From Epiperipatus broadwayi (lineage: Eukaryota > Onychophora > Udeonychophora > Euonychophora > Peripatidae), in the NCBI GenBank assembly GCA_028023455.1, contig JAQFVV010006255.1, positions 5,752,501 to 5,816,500 of the forward strand: DNA of 64,000 bases, in the 5' to 3' direction. Shown here piece after piece: positions 47,436 through 59,159 of the stretch. The translations under genes were made by a program, and so were the position numbers. How positions within the stretch are numbered: position 1 is the first letter of the stretch; every line of letters begins with the position of its first letter. The notes beneath the pieces were generated by a model. It was not told the origin of the DNA. It was given only the letters and a program-made list of their open reading frames with translations, and made no database searches.

Positions 47436-48169
47436 CTGAAATAAAAAAACTTTATATGTACTTATAAAAAAATTCTAAGTGAAAATATTTCACAAAAATA
47501 AATTTTACTTTAAATGTCTAATTTTGAAAATATATTTAAATTTTTTCTCTTTCAATAAGTTGTCAAATTTTCCTTCCAATATACTAATCCTTAACTGACT
47601 TCTAAATAAATAAAATATAAATAAAAATTATTCATATACTTGGAATTAGTATTAAACTAAATAGACAGACCATTGTGCTCTGGTAAAGTTTAAATATGAA
47701 TATCAATTATTATTTTAATATCAGAAATTTCTATTATATTTATAAAATATACCATATTAATAACTATAAATTTATTTATGTAGAGAATTTTTTTCCTACC
47801 CATCACAATCAATATATATACATGAAAAAAAAATTTATTCTTAAATTATACAGTAAATTACAAATTTATTATTATCAGTAATAATCTAAAAATGTATATG
47901 TATAATTATTTATTCATTATATCCGTAAATTAATAACCACATTTCAAAGAAATCAAGGTGAATAATATTATTATGATTTCATTTATTATATATATAAATT
48001 ATAGCTTATTTTAGAAAGCATACTTAAAATATTGCTATTGCAATGCTTATATATATGTTTATATGTAGTTTTAGTGAGGAGAATACTTTAAATAGTGTTT
48101 ACTTGTGTTATTATGATGCAACATTGAAAAGCAGAATTTAAATGTAATGAATAATAAAAAAATTAAAAT

Positions 48170-49260
48170 GGACAGTGATATTTTGGCTGTGTTCAACAAC
48201 AGATTTTATACAATGGAACAAAGATGGCCTATGAGATTGCCACTTAGTGATGTTAAATTTTGAGAAAGCAGTTATTCCCAAAGACTTCGCCACAGTTTTA
48301 ATTCTATTATATATATACTATATCGAAGACATGTTAATGTACGCTGAGGAAGAAATTATCATTGAAATATGTGATGAGCTGACTCAGCTACCATTATTAG
48401 TGTGAACCATAGAGTACGAAGATGTACTTAAAGGAATAAAATTCTTAGACATGTATATATAACAATCCAATAATGAATAAATTATAAAATGATTACCAAA
48501 CCTCTGCAGTGCTATTCACCCTTATTTGTGTTCCACCACCTCTCATAAATTAGCTGGCTTCAAGTGTTTCCTTCACATAAACAAAAACTTTGCAAGTTTG
48601 AGTCAGACAGGAAAAATAACATTGAAAATTACATCAAAAACTTAGTCAATGTAAATTATGATCAAAATTGCTTAATAAGTTTATTCCACAATAAATACTA
48701 CGCCCCTGAATCATAATAACAACATATGGATCAGCTTCCATTTATACCCAGTGTATTGCAAAGATTAAAGACAATTTGCTCAGAGTCATTAACTTCAAAA
48801 CCCCTCCTAATCTAAATCAGTTTTTAAACAATATTAAAGACAAGTTTCCCCACAGATCAGACCCTCTAAATCATCTACAAAATCAGTTGCAATGAAACCA
48901 CTTGCAATGCATTTTATTATGGTGAATCTTGCACCAATAGCACTACTAGGTTAGCATACCAATATATATATATATAGTTGTGCAAAAACAAACCCCAATT
49001 TAAAATCAGTGCTCCAGAAACATGAAAATGGATTCTGGTCACAACTTCGATCCACTTAATATCAAAGTAATTTGCACTGAGAGCAACGATTGGGAAAAAA
49101 AATTTAAGGAGGCGTGATTTATTTCCAATAACATCTACACAATAAATAAAAGATTCCTGTATCACTTTATCACATAAGTGGAATATGTAAATATCTTCTC
49201 CCCCACAAATTTTATTTTATTTAGTGCTATGAATATGACCTGACCCCAGTCGAAAGCAGT
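48170..49260 (+). pseudogene. Penelope-like element fossil: RT palm through GIY-YIG endonuclease
   Basis: Plus-strand pieces appear in the right order for a Penelope-like element. LNFEKAVIPKDFA at 48250-48290 and YIEDMLMYAEEEI at 48315-48360 correspond to the RYVDD catalytic region with one Asp changed to Glu. GIKFLDMYI follows at 48430-48460. After a gap, an IKDNLLRVI-type linker is at about 48770, NAFYYGESCTNSTTRLA (the YVGET..S..TRL block) at 48905-48955, and ICTESNDWEKKFKEA with its terminal FISNN at 49060-49130. Stops and frame changes make it non-functional. Its sequence differs from the 31.9 kb and 62.5 kb Penelope-like copies, so several families are present. Confidence 0.7.
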
Positions 49261-49641
49261 GTTAAGCTGTAATTACTTTGTAATATTGTTAATCTTTTCT
49301 TTGTAGTGAACTATATTCCATAATGAATTTACAAAATAACTTATAATTTTTTTATTATTATTCATTATATATAAATTTTGCTTTTCAATAAATAACTATT
49401 TTTTATAGACAAAAAGTAGTCTCTGCTTTCTATTATTCTAGTGCCATCTGCCATAAGCTTGAGTAAATCAGTATTCTTAGATAGTCTGATTTGGTAACCA
49501 CTTAATACCCAAGTTTACAATATAGGGTGTTAGACTGTCAGAAAGAGGAGACTGCTCTTGTTTGTATGTAATATGCTGTGAGAATCAAATGATGTATGGT
49601 TTATTATACTAATTTTTATTATATATAATTAATTTACTAAC

Positions 49642-49664
49642 CTTCAGAATTTTTTAATCTGCAT
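49642..49664 (-). CDS. C18orf21: Possible 23-nt microexon of C18orf21 homologue
   Basis: On the minus strand an AT-rich tract ending tacatacatttag precedes 49664. The 23 bases end GAAG before GTTAGT. Read in the phase demanded by the next exon they give CRLKNSE, and the final G joins AG of the exon at 47230 as Glu (SE|ENKSVSYIC). The phase match is correct, but with such a short exon it could be chance. Upstream exons, including the start codon, were not found. Confidence 0.3.
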
Positions 49665-49699
49665 CTAAATGTATGTATAAAAAAATAATAAAATTCTCA

Positions 49700-51000
49700 T
49701 TATTGATAATAGCAGCATATAAACAATTTTAGCAAAATATTTTAAAAGAAAAAAGCATTTAAATGAAATTGAAAATGAAGTCAGTTTAACTTTTTTCAAC
49801 ATAAGTACATTAATAATCCTTGTACTATTATAATGTCAAAGTCTCCAACCTAATAATAAACTATATCACATCTGTATTTTAAAGGATGCAATAGCAAAAA
49901 TATAAAAGAATAATTTATACTTTATTAATTAATTAGTCATTAATTATTGTTTTTACTAATTATAAAATATATCCATTAATTGAATAATAAATAAAATAAT
50001 TTGTTAAATAATTCTGATTTATGCAAAAGTAATACTAAAAAAATAATATTTATATTTTAATAGGCGATTCTTTTTTTTTTTCTATTTAATAAAGTTTTTT
50101 TATATTTCTAAATGATTGTCTTTGTATAATTATATGGACAAAATAAAGGGAATATGTATACTCCCCCCCTCCCCCAATCATCCCTTACACATAACATCTA
50201 CGGAAATGATAAAATTCACTGTACTTTTCTAAACCTATGGAGAAAAAATCCGATTTGCTTTAATTTAAAAAGTTAAATTGTTAATATCTAATTTTAGTTT
50301 GAGTAAAATGAAGAGGCTCTACCATATCTCCTATGGCTTCTATTATTCAGCTCTTAGGATTCAATAACAACAAAAAAAGTTTTTTATCAAAGAGAAATAA
50401 ATTAATCTCTTTATCTCCACTGCTTGAATTTTAGGTAATTCCCTTCCACATGGAATACATTCAATTCTTTTTGCAATCTGACATTAGTTCAATACTTATA
50501 CATTTTATTAGTCTCAAATCAATTCTAAATATAGGTATCTTTGATAGAACATGGTCAGTTATGCTGTTACAATATCCCATGATTAGGGCAGCTTACTGCT
50601 GAATGAAGTAGACTAGTCTTCTTTCTTTACTATTCTAACAGCATCTATTAAAAACTTGAATAATCATGTTCTTGAAATAACAAAATCATAATTTTGAGAA
50701 AATTGTGATATTTCTCTTGGGAGTGGGGGGGGTATCTATAACAACTAAAGAAAAATGAAATTTGTAAATATAGATTTCAATTTTCAAACAGATAAAATCC
50801 TACTGAAATATAGAATTAACTTTCCGGATAGAATTCAGCTATTTTTGACTAAAGTAAAACATCTGAGAAACTAAACAACTTTTAATCCAAAATGTATAAA
50901 TTATTAGTAAATTATATATATTTGTCTATTAATAATTTTTATTAGTCATTCATAAGACTAGTGATTATCCAATAATGAATAATATTTCTGTAGTATAATT
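49700..51000. other. AT-rich stretch, no supported feature
   Basis: Upstream side of the C18orf21 homologue (its first intron or promoter side). It contains a C run (ctccccccctccccc near 50161) and a G run near 50728. I found no convincing exon. Confidence 0.5.
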
Positions 51001-51004
51001 TTCA

Positions 51005-51200
51005 CTACACCATGCTCACACAAGATAGAGACTAGTTTCTATCTACTTTTAACACCTTGTAGAGGGATGCAATCATAAACAGATGACCAAAAATATGGGA
51101 ATCAGATCTTTTTCACATGTCTTTGGTCACATGTTTATGATTGCATCCCTTCACAAGGTTTTAAAAGTGCCAGTTTCTACATTGTGTAAGCATGATGTAA
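51005..51200. mobile_element. Foldback MITE, ~195 bp
   Basis: The left part (catgctcacacaag..., GGGATGCAATCATAAACA) and the right part (TGTTTATGATTGCATCCC, ...ttgtgtaagcatg) are reverse complements over nearly the whole length, with a short centre near 51105. The left arm has an extra ~10 bases. An 85-codon frame over the right arm is incidental. Confidence 0.65.
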
Positions 51201-51889
51201 TGAAAATTACAGTACAGAAATATATATTTGTCTATTTGTATTCACATCATTCAGCCAATCCCCAAAATTATGCAATTATAACCTCTTGCACAGCTGATTC
51301 AGAAAATAATCTCCAGGATTTGTATTTTGTATTGCTTTAACCAAGCATGAATATGCAAAGAATAAATCAGGCATAAAGTTTAGATATCTAGTATGGAATG
51401 ACAAGCTGGGCTAGCATCAAATTAATTTCCATTAAAATACTATACAAGTAAATGAGAGAGATATAGCTTTAAATGAATCAAGACATTAACTGACAAATGC
51501 ACAGTTACAGCAGAGTTAGTACAAATGTAACACATAAGCAAATGAGCTTATTAGATTACAGCATATAAAGGTATGCTAACGCAATCTTTAATTGGCAGTT
51601 ACAATTACCACTTAGCATAGTTGCTTATATGATAAAAGCCATAAGGTATAGTTAAAGTAACTTTTATATAGTTACTTAGTCCTGTTTTCACTTCTCTGTC
51701 GATAGTAGTCTCCAGAACAATAGGCTGTGGCTCCAGGAAAGTTCTTATTCCCCCGGACCCTAATATTCTTCTGGAGATGGAAATTATGTGATCATGATTT
51801 TTCTTTTATTATATATGACTTACTTTACAAACTAGTAGGCAATATCTTTATTAATAATTAGATATAAAGCCATTTAAATATATGTACCC

Positions 51890-52070
51890 ATTTTACATAG
51901 TTTATGTGCATTTACATAATTCACAATACTTTATATACATGTCAGATTGCCCTATGCAAATTAATACATATTTATATATAAATGTTACAATCACATATAT
52001 ATCATTTATTACATTATGGTACTTTATTCTGTGTATGTATATATATTTATATACTGTACAATCATTTTTA
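51890..52070 (-). repeat. 3' LTR-like segment of the Gypsy-type element
   Basis: Clear but diverged similarity to 55195-55350, strongest over the 65 bases ending in TGCCCTATGC. Exact LTR borders could not be set. Confidence 0.5.
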
Positions 52071-53981
52071 CTACATTTTCACATTTACCTCACTCTAAAA
52101 GAAATGGTTTACATATGAAGTCTTGAAAATAACTAGGTATTCTTCAGGCTCTTGACTATCTTGGAAGCAGCATAGATCTGGTTTCATGGGTAATTCACAA
52201 GATTTCAGATATCAATTCACTTGACCCTATTTTTGTCTTGACAGTTTCTTGGTTAGTCTTGTCAAATCCTGCCTATATTACAACATTCTCTGTTGTTCTG
52301 TTTTCAGCTGCTGCAAGTCTCTGTTATGCCTCCAGCTAAGATTAATTATGCCGATTCAATTTCTGCTATCTGCCCAACTATGCATCTAATGATAGTTCCC
52401 TTTTCCTATTCATATATTATATCCAATCTTTAGTTTGTTTCTTCAACTGGATAAACTCATGTTATGTTTTCTTAGTAACAATAACACTAAACTGTTCCCC
52501 AATTTTAGGTCCAGACCAGTAGTTGCTGATGGTATGCTGTACCTATGAAGTGCCATCACATGTAAAACTTCACATATTCTGACCTGGACATTTCTTCTAC
52601 GAGTCTGTTTCAATTGTTAGACGCTTTTTTGGCTAGTATAATTTAAAGTGATAGCATGGAGTATATACACAATCTATCTCCAATTTTTTCATATAAAAAA
52701 TTAAATTGAGATACACCCTGTCCATTATTTGATATACTTTGGAGTCTTGTAATAAGAGAACATCTCCAGTAGTTTCAACATAGTTTTATTAGCATCTATA
52801 TTTCAGAATGTTCTGTATTTGCCCCAAATATCTATTAAAATTAAAAAAATAAATCCCTTCTGGAAACTTCCATGATCAAAATGCATGCATTTCCATGTCT
52901 TCACTGCAAGAAACCATGCTGCATATTTTAGATTTGCCATCATTTGTCAAGCTAAATGTCTATTTTATATAATTTTTTCGATATCACTATTTATGTTTGG
53001 CCATTAATAGTTATGATGCCTGGGTAATCTCTATTATAACTACTGCTTAAAATTGTACCTTATCATCCATTATTATGCAGTGTTGATTTACAAATAAGTA
53101 TTCAATCACTATCCAGAGACTTTTATGAAAGTTCTAGGGTAAGAGACAAACTAGCCTTTTGCAATCCATTTTAGTAGATAGTCTACATCTGCTTTTACTC
53201 AATCCACTAGTTTATTACCATTTAGTTCATGAATACTCCATTTTGAAGAAGTTCTAAGTTATCCACCAAGCAATATCATTATTGAGCTTAAGGTATTAGG
53301 AAATGTTTTGTTTTTGACAGGGTCGCACTAGTAGCTTATGATTTGCAATTATCTTTAATATTCTACTATAAATATATTTATAAAATATTTTAATTCTGAA
53401 CATTATGGTAGCATTTCTTTGCATAGCTGAGGGTAATTTTTTTGGTGCTAAACATTGTCTGAGAAGCAAAAGCTATAGGTATCTCACTATTGAAGATAGA
53501 ACGACATAGCCTGCTGTGATACATTCAATTTATTATTATACTGTTCAGCAGACTACTGATGTCAAGAGAATCTTTGTTCTATGGAAAACAATCTCTTTTG
53601 TTCAGATCCCCAGTTAAAGCAATTTGATCTAAAAATAACTAGTACTTTTACATTTCTAATCATGCAGCATTTTTTTTTATCGTTACATTTTCATTTACCA
53701 TTGTCAAATTCCCTCTACTCACAACTTTGATGCCATCCATTTCAGATAAACACCCTATTGATTATTACTAATCATTTTTGAAACTAGAGATTATCTCTAG
53801 CCCAGATATAAACTTTAAACCTCAGTTAAAGATTATCTGATTTTTTAATTTTACACACACACGGAGTTATTCACCTTTCTCTGTTCCGTATGTAATATCT
53901 TTATAGATATAATAAACTACTCCACACTTCCCCATTCTTTTTAAATTCATATGAATAAAAATACAATAAAAGACAAATGAC

Positions 53982-54026
53982 CCCCAAAATGCATTTCGTG
54001 CTGAACCAACACTCATCAGTTGGCCC
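53982..54026 (-). ncRNA. Hammerhead ribozyme, all core residues intact
   Basis: On the minus strand: stem I CCAA / TTGG; core CTGATGA; stem II GTGTT / AGCAC around GGTTC (five pairs, one wobble); GAAA; stem III AT / AT around GC; then T as the cleavage-site base. All invariant residues are present. The stem II sequence and loop nearly match the fossil at 16167, so this belongs to that family. It sits within the decayed Gypsy-type element, presumably as a separate small insertion. Confidence 0.65.
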
Positions 54027-54567
54027 AGGTCACTATCTCTTGTATATCTCTCTATTATTTTACTATTTATATTTTGTCAGGGCTGAATTTTCTTCTATCT
54101 TTATTCCTACACAATACTGGAAGCTTATTTTTAATTTTTTTGCCGATAATAGTTTTTTTAAGCAAAACAAATATTTATGCTTAATAATTTGAAAAAATTA
54201 TGACCTATTACTGGATTTATACAGTCTCTAATTATGTAAAATGCTACTGGACAGCTATATTTATTGGTTAAGACTGGCACTCAGACCATTCCTATTAGTC
54301 ATATGGAAACATCATTTGCATTCCATGGTTTTAGATTCATTTTAATCAAGCACAAAGAGTTTGCTTAACTCTGAATCAATGTCTCCCAATTCCTATTTGT
54401 CATTAATGAAATTCCTGCACTATTATTCCATGCTGAAAAGTTTATTATGAATTTTGACAGAATTATTTGACCAAAACTTGCATAAATGCATTTTCTACAT
54501 ATTGTTGCTGCTTGAATTTTCCTTGTCAAAGAATTTTCCAGCCTTCATTCTTGTTTTTTTTCTGAAT

Positions 54568-54666
54568 GCACATCTTAGCTAAATGCCCAAGGATCCCGCA
54601 TTTACAACACTATTCTTTTTCCCATTTACATATTTTGACTAAATGATGAAGGCTCACAGCAATAAC
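54568..54666 (-). pseudogene. Gag nucleocapsid with two zinc knuckles (Gypsy-type)
   Basis: The minus strand encodes CYCCEPSSFSQNM (54666-54629, first knuckle, degraded from C..C....H....C). It then encodes CCKCGILGHLAKMC (54609-54568), a perfect C-x2-C-x4-H-x4-C knuckle. The double knuckle with this spacing is typical of gag in invertebrate Gypsy elements. The two lie in different frames with stops between, so the gene is dead. The role in the live family is RNA binding and packaging. Confidence 0.7.
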
Positions 54667-55194
54667 AAGTTGCCTTATTTTCAGGTTGTTTATTTGCTTT
54701 TTGGACATATTAATCGTTTTGATATTACATCTTATGAATTGTTGTTTCAGGACATTGCATTATAATGAATTTTTTCAACTCTTTGGCTTAGTCACATATT
54801 ACTTTGTGAAATATTTCCTATTTAAGATTTCAGACAGTAAAGATCATTTACAGTTAAAAGCTGTCATCTCAACTGGTATCCACCATTCTTTATAATAATT
54901 GCTCCAGTAACGCTTCCTCTAGAAAACATCTAAAAAAGGTTTACTAAGTCTTGCAATATAAGACTTGCTCTAAGAGTTCCTCTATTTATTTGATGACTCT
55001 AATAAAAAATAATCTGGTGACATGTTTAGAAAGTTATGGGTTGAAATATTTATTTAGTTTGTCCCAGTATTCAATTTACATTTTTCAGACATTTGTTTCA
55101 TATGATTACTTGGCTATCTCTGTAATTGTTTCTGGTGAAAAAGAGTAAGCTTCATTATTTATGCCACTTATAAAAAAGTTTTTTCCATTAAATA

Positions 55195-55350
55195 GTTTGT
55201 GCATGTTTACATTATTCATCAATGCTTTATATATTTTACTGCCCTATACACATGGGTATGAGTTCCTATTTATATATACAGTATACATACCATTTAATGC
55301 TTTATTATATACATATTACAATTAAATGTATCATTTAATATATTAAGACT
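55195..55350 (-). repeat. 5' LTR-like segment of the Gypsy-type element
   Basis: Counterpart of 51890-52070. It lies on the gag side, as expected for the 5' LTR of a minus-strand element. Confidence 0.5.
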
Positions 55351-55528
55351 ATTTTATAAATATTAAATAAAAAGTCACATATTCATATATTATATTTGTA
55401 TACACTACGCTCTGTTCTGGAGGATATTATGTATGAAACTTTAAATTATTTAAAAATATATGTAATATTAAAAACTGTAGTCATTGCATTAAATAACAAA
55501 AATGAATATAAAGTGGCGTATAGCAAGA

Positions 55529-56361
55529 GGTAAACCTGCAGTTTCCAGGTCACGACAAAATTTTGTAGTTCACATTGTTTTCACCAGAGGGTTTTTTGTC
55601 GAATTACTTAAAAATTTGTTGCGAAATATCAAATATAGTATACGATATTATAATATAAAAAAATAATTTATTAAAATAATAATAATATATCCTACTAACA
55701 TTCATAATTACTGTCCATAGTAGTTTTCGCTTACGATAGCGATAAACTGCGTCAGTCGTGTAGAGAGTCCTGAAAGCAAATTCCTGCAGATAGGATTCGA
55801 ATAAAGTACTGCTGGCACCACACTGATGTTTGAGCTTGCGTTTAGCTCTCACTCACATATTTTCCACATTTTGTGTGCGGATATCAGGGTCGTGAGGATC
55901 TACAAAGTTCTCCTGGTGTATGACGACAGTGCATATATACACCATTACGGATTTTGCTTTTAAGTAGTAGTATGCACCCCATCCGCCTGCGCTGTACCCA
56001 CAATGCTGACATAGGGTACTATTCTTAGGCAGGCGCCTCCTTCCTAACTCCGGAGTTCGAAGTTCATCCATCAACAGCCACTATGTCCACAATTTTCTAC
56101 GCGAATATCTGCAGCATGTAACACTTCATTTTCTGGCAATATAACTACATTACCATTTATAGGCTTCATTGCCCCAAGACAATGTAACAATTTCACACTA
56201 CCAGAAATACTTTATTCCAATCCTACCGAATTTTATCTTTCTTTTATCTTTTCTATAAACGAAAACTACAATGCACAGTAATTCGATAAGAAACACTCTG
56301 GTGAGAAAGATTTGAAACAAAATTCGAATTTTATTGTGACCTGGAAACTGCAGGTTTACCC
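55529..56361 (-). mobile_element. Merlin-type DNA transposon, internally deleted
   Basis: Terminal inverted repeats GGTAAACCTGCAGTTTCCAG are at 55529 and, reversed, end at 56361; complementarity continues over GTCAC. The interior encodes the C-terminal half of an ISXO2/IS1016-like transposase. At 833 bp it is shorter than a complete Merlin. Merlin elements normally make 8-9 bp target duplications; I could not confirm one. Confidence 0.75.
55604..56074 (-). pseudogene. Merlin transposase (ISXO2-like DDE domain), C-terminal half
   Basis: The minus strand encodes TVVIHQENFVDPHDPDIRTQ and NVENM (to 55856). One stop at 55853 is followed by RAKRKLKHQCGASSTLFESY and LQEFAFR. The pattern H.ENFV(D/N)P.....TQ.(I/V)E..W...K...K plus ...L.SYL.EF..R is the hallmark end of ISXO2-like transposases, including the catalytic Glu (E in NVENM). 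The N-terminal zinc-binding part and first Asp are missing. It is interrupted by a stop, hence inactive. Confidence 0.8.
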
Positions 56362-56929
56362 AAACGACTTTTATTAGGATTAATGTACATCATTAAAAAC
56401 TATAGAATGAAAATATGGGACAATACAACCTCAAATGTCTTGATATTTCCGGAGAAATATTTCTATAAAATTCTGACGCTTGCTTTAAGTATATCGATGT
56501 TTTAGCAAATAAATTTTGGTCTACGCTTTCTTCCGCCATAACTCTTTAAATAACTTCAGTTCAATGTTTTCAATATTGCGAGAAAAAAGTGTATGCCAAT
56601 AATTATTGGCTGAAATGTTATTAAATACAATATACAGTATTATTTTTATTAATTTAATGAAAATGTAAATATTTTATATAATTGATACTCATCATTTTAT
56701 TTTTATTTATTTTAGTTAAAAATCAAAATATTACAAGAAATTATTATTTGCTTAATTTCATCAGTAGAAAGTTGAGTTTCTGCGAGATTTTCGTAAAAAA
56801 TAATGAAAGTTTGTATAAGTCAAACGTAAATGGGTTTAGGGGAAAAGCAATTATTGGGTTTTTATTTATATATATGAGTAATGTGAAAAAATATATAAAT
56901 AATAAGTTACCTAATAAGTTTAAGGTAAA

Positions 56930-57370
56930 CATCACCTTTAGCGGGCCGAAGGAATACACGGAGTGCTACTAACTATAGAAGTCAACGAGACTAAATACTG
57001 TATTTTCATAGAAAATATCGAGGAGAATGGCTAAGTCATTGGATCTTCAGTGGCATGAGAAAGTGCTTCATGACAGAGGTTCCATACAGGACGGCTGCCA
57101 CTCTTGAACCCTTTATAGAACAGTACATTTTCCCATGGACCCACATGGGCTGCATACAATATCCTAAGCAGACTTTATAATGGTACATATATGTATTCTG
57201 TTGTGCACCAGAACTTAGTGGATCCAGACGACACAGATATTCGTACACAAAACGTAAAGAACCTATGGGTGCGTGCGAAACGTAAGCTGAAATGGCAATT
57301 TGATAAGTAATGCTTTATTTTCGTACTTCCTGCAGGAATTTACATTCAGGATTCTTTACAACAGTGACAC
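56930..57370 (+). pseudogene. Second Merlin transposase fragment, opposite orientation
   Basis: Plus-strand pieces: KCFMTEVPYRTAATLEPFIE near 57060-57120 (the (F/M).vEVpdR.A.TL.p.Ie block containing the middle part of the DDE domain), then VVHQNLVDPDDTDIRTQNVK with NLWVRAKRKLKWQF at 57195-57300, and CRNLHS-type sequence matching copy 1 near 57345. Frameshifts lie between. It is diverged from the copy at 55.5 kb, so it represents a separate insertion. Its termini were not found. Confidence 0.75.
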
Positions 57371-57804
57371 CATTTTTTTGGACTTTAATATATGTACTGC
57401 TGAGAACTATGCATAGCCTTATTGTAGTTAGTCATGAAGTAAATGTGATTCTCACACCAGTTCTCTAAATGGATTTCTAATATCAGACGGCGTAGATACA
57501 ATTAGTTTATAGTTACATTTATTTGTGATCACCCTTTATCACTGTGTTCTTTATTGGGCCATATTCTCAAAGTAACAACTTTACAATTCCAGATAATTAG
57601 AAATTTTTACACCAGAGATCATTTTCCCCAAGTTAATTTTCTAAACTGTATGAATTAATTTAAGCGAATGCCCTTGTAGTTTTGAAATATGAACATCTTT
57701 ACTTTTAATGAAAGACTAATAAAAATTATTAATCATTATTTACTATCACCATTTCTATTTAATTAAATTAATATCAAAGATTTTTTCTCCTTTCTGGGTA
57801 TATG

Positions 57805-57954
57805 TAATGTTCACATAAATGTTCTGGGCATTTATACGAAAAGGTAGTCTATATCATGATTAAGATATTTATCAAAGCATAAATAAAAGTTAAATTTTAA
57901 AACATATAGACTATCTTTTCCGTGTAAATGCCCAGAACATTTATGTGAATATTA
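57805..57954. mobile_element. 150-bp MITE with ~50-bp inverted repeats
   Basis: Arms 57805-57855 and 57905-57954 share AATGTTCACATAAATGTTCTGGGCATT in inverted form (shown by its first 20 bases, AATGTTCACATAAATGTTCT). They flank a short AT-rich centre. Only a few mismatches separate the arms, so it is fairly young. No coding capacity. Confidence 0.75.
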
Positions 57955-57994
57955 CTTGATGAATTATTTATTTCTATAGCATTGATTTAAACTG

Positions 57995-58515
57995 TATTAA
58001 TAATTAGAGATCACTCCACTACACATGCACTTTATGGATTTAAACTCTTATTAAATGAATATTCTTCTTTCCAAACACAAGATCAAGTCGTTTGAAAAGA
58101 TACACTGAATCCACTCATCTTTTTAACCTAAGCGTATGTGTATAGGCAAATCATAACCATTCGGAAATGAGAGCATGAAGATATTAAATAATCACTTTCA
58201 TTTTACTTTTACTATGTTTTTAATAAATAATTCTTTATATATGTTAAATATTTCATCAAATAATGATATATCGTAAATTGTAAAAATTTTGCCAGTGTCA
58301 TTCATTAAAAACATAGTAAAAGAAATTGAAAGTGATTATTTAATACATTCACGCTCTCATTTCCAAATGCTTAAGATTTACCTATACTTATTCACTTAGG
58401 TTAAAAAGATAGACTGGATTCATTCTATCTTTTCAAAAGACACTTGTGTTTGGAAACGATAGTATTCATTAAATAAATCTATAAAGTGCCTATGTAGTGG
58501 AGTGATCTCTAATTA
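57995..58515. mobile_element. ~520-bp palindrome of GCTCTCAT-family repeats
   Basis: The left arm starts AATAATTAGAGATCACTCCA (57999) and the right arm ends with its reverse complement near 58515, with a centre close to 58260. Each arm contains one copy of the repeat also seen at 7260-7435 and 45525-45705, in opposite orientation. No hammerhead core or frame is visible. Confidence 0.7.
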
Positions 58516-59159
58516 TTATTACTTAATAAAATATATATATATTGTAACTGTAATTACAATGCTTGCAACATCAAAATTTAACGATAGACATTAAGTATAG
58601 CAAAATATGATTATGATTAACATGACATTAAAACATTGAGAGTCAAATTTTGTGTAACTACTTCAAAAGCATTTTTTCTATTTTTTTAGGATCCATTTTT
58701 AAATTAATCTTAGGTACAACTTTCTTATATAGAAAGAACATTTCTGGATGAATTATATCTGATCATCTCAATGTACTTTTACCTCAACATGTCCCTGGAC
58801 TGACTGTAAAAGTTATAACAATGTGTGGATATGTATATTCTTATTTGATTGTAAATAAATATTCTATATTTAATGTAATTACAATCAGACAATAAATTTA
58901 TACCCAATTACATATACTTTAGAAAATTTACATACGATAAGCATGCATGGATTGATATATAATCTGCAGATAAGCTCACAAAATTGTGTATCTGTAAAAA
59001 ATATAGTAAAGACAATGTACACAATTATTGTCAATACAAACGTTCCTGTAAAGAATTATTGGACAACATCATTGAAGCTAAGTATACAATTAGAGATTTT
59101 ATTTTCTAAGAATATTAAATGCTTTAATTTTCATTTCATCATCATCATCAACCATTATC

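Larger units (their letters stand above)
51690..55450 (-). mobile_element. Degenerate Gypsy-type LTR retrotransposon
   Basis: Two related flanking segments, at about 51890-52070 and 55195-55350, share ATAGTTT(A/G)TG, CTTTATATA and TGCCCTATRC in the same order and orientation, as expected for old LTRs. Between them, on the minus strand, are two gag zinc knuckles (54568-54666) near the 5' side. The rest (54500-52130) has higher GC than the surroundings but is so full of stops that protease, RT and integrase could not be placed. The minus-strand order (gag next to the right LTR) is consistent. Confidence 0.6.

Noticed and set aside
47696-47881. Open frame just upstream of the 47230-47435 exon region on the other strand
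   Set aside because: Random AT-rich translation and wrong strand relative to the supported gene.
54686-55148. Plus-strand frames of 65-69 codons
   Set aside because: They lie antisense to the gag region of the Gypsy-type element and show no motif.
57036-57248. 70-codon minus-strand frame
   Set aside because: Antisense to the Merlin transposase fragment, which reads convincingly on the plus strand.
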